The notes: generated by a model not told the origin, from the sequence alone. Shown: positions 1 through 5,944, numbered from the stretch's first letter. The stretch is DNA of 11,854 nucleotides from Clostridiales bacterium (GCA_003539375.1 DPPH01000020.1:20158-32011), one strand, 5' to 3'. Translations and numbers: made by a program.

Positions 1-226
1 AATTATAATAGCATATAGTTTTATTTTAATCAATTAAACTAAAATCAATATGTGATATGTAATTAATGGGTGGATCTAATTTTAATTTTATAAATTGTAT
101 AATAAACCTGGCTTCGGGTAATAATGTTAACAAGAGAAAATAAACTTGAGTTTTGAAAAAATAACTTCTCAAAACGATAAAAGTTGAAAGATTAAAAATG
201 ATATGAATAAAGAGAGGAGAAATAAT
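1..226. other. AT-rich leader region upstream of prxU
   Basis: No gene is supported here; the minus-strand open frame across it is AT-rich, has no Shine-Dalgarno and runs into prxU on the other strand. It contains a TATAAT at 98-103 with no convincing -35 box, a short hairpin-capable ACCTGG/CTTCGGGT segment near 106-119, and an inverted repeat GTTTTGA (150-156) / TCAAAAC (169-175). The prxU promoter and any operator probably lie here, but I cannot fix a transcription start. Confidence 0.4.
150..175. repeat. Inverted repeat upstream of prxU
   Basis: GTTTTGA at 150-156 is the exact reverse complement of TCAAAAC at 169-175, with a 12-base AT-rich spacer. It lies about 50 bases before the prxU start, so it could be an operator or a small leader hairpin. 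It lacks a GC-rich stem and a T-run, so it is not a convincing terminator. In DNA this AT-rich, 7-bp arms can arise by chance. Confidence 0.3.
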
Positions 227-691
227 ATGAATGATGCTATTAAAGTAGGACAAGAAGCTTTTGATTTCAAATTAAAGGATCAAAATGGCAAAGAAGTAAG
301 TTTAAAGGATTTTGAAGGGAAAAAGGTATTACTATCTTTTCATCCTTTAGCATGGACGGCTGGTTGACTGGACCATATGAGAGCCTTAGAGCTCAACTAT
401 GATGGATTCATAGAAAAGAATATAGTTCCATTAGGAATTAACGTTGATCAACCTTTCTCTAAATCAGCCTGGGCGAAAGTCATAAACATTAAAAAATTAC
501 AAATGTTGTCTGATTATAATCCTTTAGGAGAAGTAGCAAAAGCTTATGGTGTATTTTTAGAAAAATTGAATGCTTCAGGAAGAGCAAATATACTGATAGA
601 CGAAAAAGGAAAAATTGAATGGGTAGAGACTTATGAGATACCAGAAATACCTGACTTTAAAGAAGTGCTTAGTAAAATAGATAAATTATAA
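227..691 (+). CDS. prxU: Selenocysteine-containing peroxiredoxin (PrxU-like), read through in-frame UGA
   Basis: Predicted thiol/selenol peroxidase that reduces hydrogen or organic peroxides in the cytoplasm. From ATG 227, behind GAGGAG at 214-219, the frame runs to TAA 689-691 as 154 residues if TGA at 365-367 (codon 47) is read as selenocysteine. The protein is collinear with the AhpC/TSA-type fold across the UGA: an N-terminal strand region, then the active-site signature Pxxx(T/S)xx(C/U) as P40-L-A-W-T44-A-G-U47, then M51-R-A-L-E, and a conserved-looking Arg at 119 before the last strands. U47 sits exactly where the peroxidatic Cys belongs, and the protein contains no Cys at all, so it would be a one-Sec enzyme needing an external reductant such as thioredoxin. 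PrxU with Sec at this site is known from Peptoclostridium (Eubacterium) acidaminophilum. A standard gene caller would annotate only a truncated product from the ATG at 377. The alternative, a nonsense-mutated pseudogene, is less likely because the TGA hits precisely the catalytic codon and the rest of the frame is intact. Confidence 0.9.
365..405 (+). promoter_or_regulatory. UGA selenocysteine codon and candidate bacterial SECIS hairpin
   Basis: The recoded TGA is at 365-367. Five bases later CCAT (373-376) can pair with ATGG (402-405), AT (377-378) with AT (399-400), and GAGC (381-384) with GCTC (391-394). This gives a stem with one internal loop and a six-base apical loop CUUAGA that starts 17 bases after the UGA. 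Bacterial SECIS elements lie inside the coding sequence just after the UGA, with the apical loop at about this distance, and are bound by the elongation factor SelB. The loop lacks an obvious G in its first two positions, a feature often cited for bacterial SECIS, so the exact fold is uncertain. Confidence 0.55.
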
Positions 692-722
692 AATACAATA
701 AAACTTTAGACTAGAATTTATT

Positions 723-766
723 AAAGCCAGACACAGTGATTTAATATCACAAGTACTGGCTTTTTC
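723..766 (+). terminator. Rho-independent terminator of prxU
   Basis: AAAGCCAG (723-730) pairs with CTGGCTTT (756-763), and an inner stem GTGAT (736-740) pairs with ATCAC (746-750). The right arm runs into TTTTTCTTT. It lies 31 bases after the prxU stop and supports prxU being transcribed alone. Confidence 0.85.
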
Positions 767-831
767 TTTAATAAAGATTTTAATTTATGTATGATTATTA
801 TATATTTAAGATATTTGAAGGAGGAATTTAG

Positions 832-996
832 TTGACCAATAAAAATAAGAACAAGGACGTGCCTTATATTGCAGTAGGTATAGCTCTTGGAGTTGCCCTT
901 GGAGCTGCCTTTGATAATTTGGGAATTGGAATAGCTCTTGGACTCGCCGTTGGTGCAGCACTTAATACTAAAAAGAATAAGAAACATAAAAAATGA
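832..996 (+). CDS. Small glycine-zipper membrane protein (54 aa, UUG start)
   Basis: A short gene beginning with TTG at 832, behind a strong AAGGAGG at 818-824. The protein has a Lys/Asn-rich N-terminus (residues 3-8), a hydrophobic Gly/Ala core (about 10-44) and a Lys-rich C-terminus (47-54). The core is two similar halves 17 residues apart, each beginning G-I-A-L-G (16-20 and 33-37), split by a polar F-D-N at 27-29. Regularly spaced Gly/Ala is typical of glycine zippers, and small proteins of this pattern are widespread in Bacilli and Clostridia as hypothetical proteins. It probably inserts in or associates with the membrane; the basic tails would face the cytoplasm or bind phospholipid head groups. 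Function is unknown. It sits between terminators on both sides, so it is a one-gene unit; no clear -35 box was found in the 65 bases upstream. Confidence 0.8.
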   Translation: MTNKNKNKDVPYIAVGIALGVALGAAFDNLGIGIALGLAVGAALNTKKNKKHKK

Positions 997-1028
997 CTGA
1001 ATTTTTTTGAAAAAATCAGTCATTTTTT
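988..1028. terminator. Bidirectional terminator between convergent genes
   Basis: TGACTGA (994-1000) pairs with TCAGTCA (1016-1022). The stem is flanked by AAAAAA on the left and TTTTTT on the right, and T-rich and A-rich stretches can extend pairing inside the loop. Each strand therefore reads a hairpin followed by U residues, which suits termination of both the small gene on the plus strand and the lipoprotein gene on the minus strand. The left arm begins at the stop codon of the small gene. Confidence 0.8.
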
Positions 1029-1048
1029 ATGTTTAATTCACTAGATTA

Positions 1049-1477
1049 TTACTCAGCCGGGTCATCATTAAATTCTAAAGATTCATCAGGTACTATATTC
1101 ACCTGTTTTGCAGTTGCTTGCACAGGATAGGATTCCATGACTTCACCTTCAAAGAAAACTCTTACATATTGACCTAATTCAATATTATTGGTTTCATTTC
1201 CATCAATTCCGTATATAATAGTTTCATCTGTAACTGTGACAGAAGCTTTATCATACTCCGCACCATTATTTTCTGATTCGCTTTCAACTAAAATGGTTAT
1301 TTTATCTTCAGATTCATTGTTTGTAATGTTTGTGACACGACCAGCTACACTGTAAGTGACTAGCTCGGAACCTGAATCTGCAGGCAATTGACCCTCATCA
1401 GATTCGTTTTCAATATTAAAACATGCTGTTAAAAGCATTAATGATATTAATAATACTATGATTAATTTAATTTTCAT
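1049..1477 (-). CDS. DUF3221-like lipoprotein
   Basis: A 142-residue secreted lipoprotein. It starts with a signal peptide: Lys at 2 and 4, a hydrophobic stretch 5-16, then a lipobox L16-T-A-C19, so the mature protein should be diacylated at Cys19 and anchored to the outer face of the membrane. An acidic linker (21-38) leads to a small beta-rich domain, about 40-129. It carries features typical of DUF3221 (Bacillus YobA-like) proteins: a V-A-G-R-V opening near 44-48, Y-D-K-A-S-V at 75-80, a T-I-I-Y-G turn at 86-90, and E115-S-Y-P-V-Q-A-T-A. Such domains look like OB folds; their ligand is not known. A strong AAAGGAGG lies just upstream of the ATG on the minus strand. It converges on the small glycine-zipper gene and is probably monocistronic. 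Confidence 0.85.
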   Translation of the reverse strand: MKIKLIIVLLISLMLLTACFNIENESDEGQLPADSGSELVTYSVAGRVTNITNNESEDKITILVESESENNGAEYDKASVTVTDETIIYGIDGNETNNIELGQYVRVFFEGEVMESYPVQATAKQVNIVPDESLEFNDDPAE

Positions 1478-1697
1478 TTTGGCCTCCTTTTGAGATTATC
1501 TATAAAACTTCAATTTTATTATTTAAGCTACTTTTATAATATTAGACGTAATTTAATTATAAAAGTTCCAAGCATGGACTAACTTATGATAAAGGAAGTT
1601 CTTAGGAGAATCAATTAAACAGTGTATTAATTAGCTTTATTGAGGGTAGTTATTATATATATAAAGTAGTTATGAAAAGTTTTATGGAGGGTTTTAA

Positions 1698-2264
1698 ATG
1701 GAAAATAACAAAAGAAGCTTATCAACTAAACAACAAAAATATATACTTAAAATATTGAAGTATCGTTTTAAAGAAAACATGAACCGACATGAAGGACTCG
1801 AATGGGAAAAGGTAGAATCAAAGTTAGAAAACCATATAGAAAAACTATGGTCACTTAATGAAATGGAGAAAACAGGTGGTGAACCTGATGTAGTTGAATA
1901 TGATGAAAAGAAAAATGAATATATATTTTATGATTGTTCTGCGGAAAGTCCTACTGGACGAAGAAGTGTGTGTTATGACCGGGAAGCACAGGAGTCGAGA
2001 AAAAAGAATAAACCAGAAAATAATGCCATGGACATGGCAGCAGATATGGGCATTGAAATTTTAACAGAAAAACAGTACAAAGAACTGCAGGTACTTGGAG
2101 AATTTGACACGAGAACATCGAGTTGGATTAAGACGCCAGTTTCTATTAGGAAACTTGGAGGAGCTATTTTTTGTGATCGTAGATACAACACAGTATTCGT
2201 GTATCACAATGGAGCGGAATCGTACTATGCTGCACGTGGATTCAGAGGATCCTTAAGAGTTTGA
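1698..2264 (+). CDS. DUF4256 family protein
   Basis: A 188-residue cytoplasmic protein with no signal peptide or membrane segment, recognised as DUF4256 from its block pattern: M28-N-R-H-E-G-L-E-W, W51-S-L-N-E-M, G61-E-P-D-V-V, Y78-D-C-S-A-E-S-P, R88-R-S-V-C-Y-D-R-E near 88-96, F168-C-D-R-R-Y and a C-terminal run Y179-H-N-G-A-E-S-Y-Y. The dense conserved polar residues (His, Asp, Glu, Cys, Arg) suggest an enzyme or nucleic-acid-related role, but the family has no established function. Length and both ends match my recollection of the family, so the gene looks complete. The start has TGGAGGG at 1685-1691. It ends at TGA; the family normally ends at the G-F-R-G-S-L-R-V block, so this TGA is a true stop and not a selenocysteine codon. 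It stands alone, 83 bases before the next gene. Confidence 0.85.
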   Translation: MENNKRSLSTKQQKYILKILKYRFKENMNRHEGLEWEKVESKLENHIEKLWSLNEMEKTGGEPDVVEYDEKKNEYIFYDCSAESPTGRRSVCYDREAQESRKKNKPENNAMDMAADMGIEILTEKQYKELQVLGEFDTRTSSWIKTPVSIRKLGGAIFCDRRYNTVFVYHNGAESYYAARGFRGSLRV

Positions 2265-2347
2265 CTAGAATCGATTAAAGTGTGCACAGATTATCGGATG
2301 TATAACTTTATCTTTTGATAATATTGACAATGAAAGGAGGTTATTTG

Positions 2348-3226
2348 ATGGATTCATTAAGTGGTATGAATAAGGCATTAGCATATATTGAAGATCACCT
2401 AACGGAGAATATTGATTATAGTGAAGTATCAAAGATTGCTTATTGTTCAGAGTATCATTTTAAAAGAATGTTTTCGTTTTTATCAGGAATTGGCTTGTCA
2501 GAATATATTAGAAGAAGAAGACTAACCCTAGCTGCTCTTGACTTGAAAGATACAAATTTGAGAATAATAGATGTTTCTGCTAAATATGGTTATACTTCAG
2601 CTGATTCATTCTCTCGGGCTTTTCAACTCATGCATGGTATATTACCTTCAGAAGCTAGAAGCGAGAAAATACAATTAAAAGCTTATCCTCGGATGACCTT
2701 TCAACTATCAATTAAAGGAGGAAGTGAAATGAACTATCGTATTATTGAAAAAGAATCATTCAATCTTGTCGGGTTTAAAAAAAGAGTTCCTATTATTTTT
2801 AAAGGTGTTAATCCAGAAATAGAAAAAATGACCGAACTTTTAACCCCGGAAGTTGTTAAACAATTAAAATCAATTTCTAACGTGGAGCCAAAAGGTATTA
2901 TTAGTGCTTCTACTAATTTTTCAGAAGGAAGAATGGAAGAAAAGGGTGAATTAGATCATTACATAGGGGTTGCAACAACAAGTAATGAAACTGCTGAATA
3001 TGATATATTAAATATTGATGCTGGTACCTGGGCTATATTTGAATCTATTGGACCATTTCCAGAAACACTTCAAAATATATGGGGCAGGATATATTCAGAG
3101 TGGTTTCCATCTTCAGGATATGAGGCAGTTGAAGGACCTGAAATCTTATGGAACGAAAGTCCAGATACTTCAAATCCAAAATATCGAAGCGAAATTTGGA
3201 TTCCTGTAAAGAAAAAAGACAATTAA
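2348..3226 (+). CDS. AraC-family transcriptional regulator with GyrI-like effector domain
   Basis: A 292-residue one-component regulator. Residues about 6-105 form the paired helix-turn-helix of the AraC family: a first HTH around Y-S-E-V-S-K-I-A followed by the F-K-R-M-F recognition helix, and a second around V-S-A-K-Y-G-Y-T with S-F-S-R-A-F. Residues about 128-290 are a GyrI-like (effector-binding, Cass2-type) domain, beginning M-N-Y-R-I and ending S-E-I-W-I-P-V. This order, DNA-binding first and ligand-binding second, is typical of Rob/BmrR-like multidrug or small-molecule sensors. I chose ATG 2348 because AAAGGAGG lies at 2333-2340; the further-upstream ATG in the same frame has no such site and adds residues outside the family. 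An inverted repeat TTATC-TTTT-GATAA at 2308-2321 may be a binding site. The ligand cannot be told from sequence. It is monocistronic, with a strong terminator downstream. Confidence 0.9.
   Translation: MDSLSGMNKALAYIEDHLTENIDYSEVSKIAYCSEYHFKRMFSFLSGIGLSEYIRRRRLTLAALDLKDTNLRIIDVSAKYGYTSADSFSRAFQLMHGILPSEARSEKIQLKAYPRMTFQLSIKGGSEMNYRIIEKESFNLVGFKKRVPIIFKGVNPEIEKMTELLTPEVVKQLKSISNVEPKGIISASTNFSEGRMEEKGELDHYIGVATTSNETAEYDILNIDAGTWAIFESIGPFPETLQNIWGRIYSEWFPSSGYEAVEGPEILWNESPDTSNPKYRSEIWIPVKKKDN
2714..2731 (+). promoter_or_regulatory. Internal Shine-Dalgarno and in-frame ATG in the AraC-family gene
   Basis: AAAGGAGG at 2714-2721 lies seven bases before ATG 2729-2731, which is codon 128 of the regulator and the first residue of its effector domain. 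This is as good as the gene's own initiation site. It could produce a free 165-residue GyrI-like domain from the same message. The bases also encode a K-G-G-S-E linker, so the match may be a side effect of protein sequence. Confidence 0.4.
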
Positions 3227-3286
3227 TAACATTAGCATTTATATTGTATGGATAAAGCAGATACTATAAAAATACAAGGGATAATT

Positions 3287-3322
3287 AACATCCCTCATGT
3301 TTTGCACATGAGGGATGTTTTC
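3287..3322 (+). terminator. Strong rho-independent terminator after the AraC-family gene
   Basis: AACATCCCTCATGT (3287-3300) and ACATGAGGGATGTT (3306-3319) form a perfect 14-bp stem with a five-base loop, followed by TTC and further T-rich bases. The opposite strand also ends in an A-rich/T-rich context, but there is no minus-strand gene nearby. Confidence 0.85.
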
Positions 3323-3383
3323 ATTTCAAATGTAAATTTTCGTTAATATAGAACTAAAAAATTAATTAATTTTCAAAAAAAGA

Positions 3384-3412
3384 TTGACAAATAAAAGAAT
3401 ACGTAATATATT
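3384..3412 (+). promoter_or_regulatory. Sigma-A promoter of the marR-DUF operon
   Basis: A perfect -35 TTGACA (3384-3389), a 17-base spacer, and -10 TATATT (3407-3412). The predicted transcription start, about 3419, falls on the Shine-Dalgarno GGAGG (3419-3423), so the leader would be only about ten bases. Confidence 0.8.
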
Positions 3413-3418
3413 ACCTAT
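3399..3418. promoter_or_regulatory. Palindromic operator over the -10 box, probable MarR site
   Basis: GTAATATATTAC (3403-3414) is a perfect 12-bp palindrome. The flanks extend it to 20 bp (ATA-C on the left, C-TAT on the right) with one mismatched pair. It covers the -10 box and start region of the promoter for a MarR-type regulator. MarR proteins usually repress their own operon by binding AT-rich palindromes at this position, so autorepression is inferred. Confidence 0.65.
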
Positions 3419-3429
3419 GGAGGTATAAT

Positions 3430-3909
3430 ATGAATAAAGAAAGAATAGATTTAGAGAGAGAAGTCCTAGTAAGGATTTTTCAATTATCAAACAAATTACA
3501 AGTATTTTTGGATAATCAATTAAAAAATGAACAATTGACAGGGAAACAATTGCTATTAATGGTTGCTATAGATTCATTTAAAAATGATCCAGGTTTTTCT
3601 GAAATTAGTAAACGATTTGGTTCCAGTAGACAAAACGTCAAACAACTTGCGTTGAAGCTTAGAAAGAATGGTTATGTTCAAATTTATACAGATAAACTTG
3701 ATGCTCGTTATAAACGTGTGAAATTAACTAATCAGGCTAAAGAATATTGGAGAAAAAGAGATGAATCAGATCTGATGTTTTTGAATGAAATGTTTAAAGT
3801 GGTCTCTGACGATAACATGACAATATTACAAGAGTCCATGATGAAAATTGATGACACTATAGATTTATTAAATAAAAATGAGGAGAAAGGTAATGAAAAT
3901 GATAGTTAA
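3430..3909 (+). CDS. MarR family winged-helix transcriptional regulator
   Basis: A 159-residue dimeric DNA-binding protein. Residues about 8-33 form the N-terminal dimerisation helix. Residues 36-112 form the winged helix: L-T-G-K-Q helix, a recognition helix around S-S-R-Q-N-V-K-Q-L, and the wing with D-A-R-Y-K-R-V-K, where the D-x-R pair matches the MarR wing signature. Helices from about 113 to 150 complete the dimer interface. The sequence contains no Cys, so a thiol-based redox switch of the OhrR type is ruled out; a small ligand is more likely. It is the first gene of a three-gene unit and overlaps the next by 17 bases, so it probably controls that membrane protein and itself. Confidence 0.88.
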   Translation: MNKERIDLEREVLVRIFQLSNKLQVFLDNQLKNEQLTGKQLLLMVAIDSFKNDPGFSEISKRFGSSRQNVKQLALKLRKNGYVQIYTDKLDARYKRVKLTNQAKEYWRKRDESDLMFLNEMFKVVSDDNMTILQESMMKIDDTIDLLNKNEEKGNENDS

Positions 3910-4741
3910 AATTATTGGTATTATATTATTAATTGGTATAGTAGTAATCGGAATACTTGCATTACTAAATTTTACACAGCGTAAATACAATCAATTAACA
4001 AAAGAAGCTTTAGCTAAAGAAGATATATCAAATGAAATTATTACTGAAGATGATTTATCCCATCTTCCTAAACTTGTTCAAAATTATTTGAATTATGTTG
4101 GAGTTGTAGGAACAGAAAAAGTTTCTAATTTTCAAGTCAATCTTGATGGAGAATTTAAAATGAACCGCAACTCTGAGTTTGCTCCCTGCATAATTAAACA
4201 AACAAGTTTTCAGAATCAAGGTATAAGATTGTTTTATATGGACTTATATGTAAATAAAATTAAAATATCTGGATTACATCACTTTTATAGAGATGATTCT
4301 ATAATGAAAATCAAAATTTTAGACGTCTTTACAGTTGTTAATGAAAATGGTGAAGAGATGAAAAAAGCTGAGACTGTAACCTTCTTTAATGATATGGTGT
4401 TATTAGCACCGCAAACATTAATCAGTGATGAAATAAACTGGGAGGAAAGAGATGATAGTTCTGTTGAGGCAACATTTACACATGATGGAATTACTATTAA
4501 AGCAATTATATTTTTCGATGACATGGGCAGAGTAACTAATTTTGTATCTAAGGATCGATTAGTAGTAGACAACGATGGGACGAAGGATTCTGTGCCTTGG
4601 TCGACACCAATTTTTGAGTATCAAGAATTAAAGGGCTTTAATTTGCCCAAATATGGTAAGGCTGTTTGGCATTATGAAGAAGGAGATTTTACTTATAGTA
4701 CTCTTCATATTGTTGACATAGAATATAATATAGAAAATTAA
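3893..4741 (+). CDS. Membrane-anchored DUF6544/DUF6920-like protein
   Basis: A 282-residue protein with one N-terminal membrane segment (about residues 4-25) and a large extracytoplasmic-looking domain. There is no lipobox or clear cleavage site, so it is probably a signal anchor. Family-like blocks are L-P-K-L-V-Q-N-Y-L-N-Y-V-G-V-V-G near residue 58, a W-E-E-R-D-D-S-S-V-E-A stretch mid-protein, V-P-W-S-T-P near 235, and a closing G-F-N-L-P-K-Y-G-K-A-V-W. These resemble proteins named DUF6544 or DUF6920; I cannot separate the two names without a profile search. The fold looks beta-rich and the function is unknown. ATG 3893 was chosen because GGAGAAAGG at 3882-3890 precedes it; the start at 3878 lies before this site. 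Translation is probably coupled to the marR gene, whose end it overlaps. Confidence 0.75.
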   Translation: MKMIVKIIGIILLIGIVVIGILALLNFTQRKYNQLTKEALAKEDISNEIITEDDLSHLPKLVQNYLNYVGVVGTEKVSNFQVNLDGEFKMNRNSEFAPCIIKQTSFQNQGIRLFYMDLYVNKIKISGLHHFYRDDSIMKIKILDVFTVVNENGEEMKKAETVTFFNDMVLLAPQTLISDEINWEERDDSSVEATFTHDGITIKAIIFFDDMGRVTNFVSKDRLVVDNDGTKDSVPWSTPIFEYQELKGFNLPKYGKAVWHYEEGDFTYSTLHIVDIEYNIEN

Positions 4742-4758
4742 TAAATAGGAGAAGAATG

Positions 4759-5646
4759 ATGCTGGAAGTTGTATTTAGTGATAGTGAAAAAGGTTCAATG
4801 AAAGCAGCGAAAAATTATGATATGAAAAATATGCTTTCAGGAACTGTTGGATACATAGGTAAAAAACCAAAGAAAGCTGAACTGCAGAAATTATTTGAGG
4901 GAAAAGCAATCGGAGGTAGTTCATCAGAGGTTGTAAATATAGGTTTCAATCTTGATATAGGAGATATATCCGGTGAAATTGACGGAAAAGAACGAAAGGA
5001 TGTTTTCAGAAAATTATGGGGAATATATTCTTTTGATGATAGTAAAACAGAAGATTTTTTCGAAAGACAGAGACAAGATCTTATAAAACTAAAAAATGCA
5101 GCAAGTAATGGAAAAACTATCAGGATATGGAAAAGCAATGCACCTTATTCCACTTGTGGATTTTATTATGTATGTTACATTTTAAAAGATATTGATTGTG
5201 ATATAAGAGTTGTTGAGTTACCGGAATACAAAATAATATCAGAGAAAGAAACTGTTTACTACAGCAGCTGGGGAGAAGTTTCAGCAGGTAAATTTTATGA
5301 GTTTCTTCCTTTAGAAAGAAAGTTGTCCTTGTTAGATAAGAAGGTTATCAGTGACCTATGGAGAACTTTAATTCAAGAAAATTCACCTTTAAGAACAAAT
5401 TTAAACGGACGATTAATTTCAGTACCGGAAAACTTTTATGATTCTATCATAACTAACAATATACCAGAGAGTGAATTCATAATGGCGAGATTTATAGGTA
5501 AATTAATAGGAGATCATAGAATAGGTGTTGGTGACAGTTGGTATGCTTTGCGAATTGAGAAGATGATAAAAGATAAATTGATTATCCTTGTTGAAGATAA
5601 GGATAAAAGTCATCCATATGCTAAAGTACTAAGAAGAAAAAGATAA
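4759..5646 (+). CDS. DUF1835 domain-containing protein
   Basis: A 295-residue cytoplasmic protein. The first half matches DUF1835: an opening L-E-V-V-F-S-D-S with S-M-K-A-A, a middle N-L-D-I-G-D-I-S, and I-R-I-W-K-S-N-A-P followed by Y-S-T-C-G-F-Y near residues 114-130. The C-terminal part resembles the partner domain DUF3658 seen in many of these proteins. DUF1835 proteins have no established activity. ATG 4759 was preferred to the adjacent ATG 4756 because AGGAG (4747-4751) is then seven rather than four bases away; the difference is one residue. It follows the membrane protein by 17 bases and is the last gene of the marR operon. A role in the same stress response is possible but unproven. 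Confidence 0.8.
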   Translation: MLEVVFSDSEKGSMKAAKNYDMKNMLSGTVGYIGKKPKKAELQKLFEGKAIGGSSSEVVNIGFNLDIGDISGEIDGKERKDVFRKLWGIYSFDDSKTEDFFERQRQDLIKLKNAASNGKTIRIWKSNAPYSTCGFYYVCYILKDIDCDIRVVELPEYKIISEKETVYYSSWGEVSAGKFYEFLPLERKLSLLDKKVISDLWRTLIQENSPLRTNLNGRLISVPENFYDSIITNNIPESEFIMARFIGKLIGDHRIGVGDSWYALRIEKMIKDKLIILVEDKDKSHPYAKVLRRKR

Positions 5647-5806
5647 ATTATTACTATAACAACTTAATGGACTGGCAGGAAAATACAGATAAATTAGATT
5701 TGAAAAGGGCATATTTTTTATAGGATTAAATATTATTATTTCACTTAAAAATATAGTGGAAATCCCAAAAAAGATAAAAACCTACAGCTGTCAATTTCAT
5801 ATAATT

Positions 5807-5860
5807 AAAAATTCGAACCATTATGGAATATATAGAAATTCATGGTGGTTTGAATTTTTT
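5807..5860 (+). terminator. Rho-independent terminator of the marR operon
   Basis: AAAAATTCGAACCA (5807-5820) pairs with TGGTTTGAATTTTT (5846-5859) with one G-U pair, plus ATG (5823-5825) with CAT (5841-5843) inside, and ends in six T. It lies 160 bases beyond the DUF1835 stop. The A-run on the left arm means it could also work on the other strand. Confidence 0.75.
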
Positions 5861-5897
5861 AATATGAAAAGTGAATTATTTAATAATAATTAAAATC

Positions 5898-5926
5898 TTG
5901 ACAAGGAAGAAAAACATCTATATAAT
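5898..5926 (+). promoter_or_regulatory. Consensus sigma-A promoter of the CoA-disulfide reductase gene
   Basis: TTGACA (5898-5903), a 17-base spacer, TATAAT (5921-5926): a perfect match to the sigma-A consensus. Such a strong promoter normally needs a repressor, and an operator-like palindrome follows directly. The expected start is near 5933. Confidence 0.9.
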
Positions 5927-5944
5927 ATACCACCGGGGGGTATA
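5926..5944. promoter_or_regulatory. CsoR/CstR-type palindromic operator
   Basis: TATACC (5926-5931) and GGTATA (5939-5944) flank a G/C-rich centre A-CC-G-GG-G, giving a 19-bp palindrome with one mismatched pair. It overlaps the last base of the -10 box and the expected transcription start. TACC-(G/C tract)-GGTA at such positions is the pattern bound by CsoR-family tetramers: copper sensors (CsoR) and persulfide sensors (CstR). Because the gene behind it handles CoA disulfide/persulfide and sulfane sulfur, a CstR-like persulfide sensor is the more likely binder. No CsoR-family gene is in the window, so the regulator would act in trans. Confidence 0.75.

Noticed and set aside
377..691. Stand-alone 104-residue gene starting at ATG 377
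   Set aside because: It is the C-terminal part of the peroxiredoxin; there is no Shine-Dalgarno before 377 and the upstream half is intact in the same frame across the UGA.
994..996. TGA of the small gene as a second selenocysteine codon
   Set aside because: The bases after it are the terminator hairpin, with no protein-like sequence.
721..1023. Minus-strand open frame
   Set aside because: It covers a terminator and is antisense to the small glycine-zipper gene, which has a strong ribosome binding site; it has none of its own.
2262..2264. TGA of the DUF4256 gene as a selenocysteine codon
   Set aside because: The family ends at the preceding G-F-R-G-S-L-R-V block, and the following 20 codons show no family similarity.
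2261..2306. TTGACT and TATAAC as a promoter for the AraC-family gene
   Set aside because: The boxes are 34 bases apart, far from the usual 17, and neither has a good partner at correct spacing.
5668..5857. Short frame beginning ATG 5668 that could continue after a shift at a T-run, as a broken gene
   Set aside because: No ribosome binding site, a stop after 18 codons, and a low-complexity Ile/Lys/Asn-rich continuation that runs through the terminator; no recognised family.
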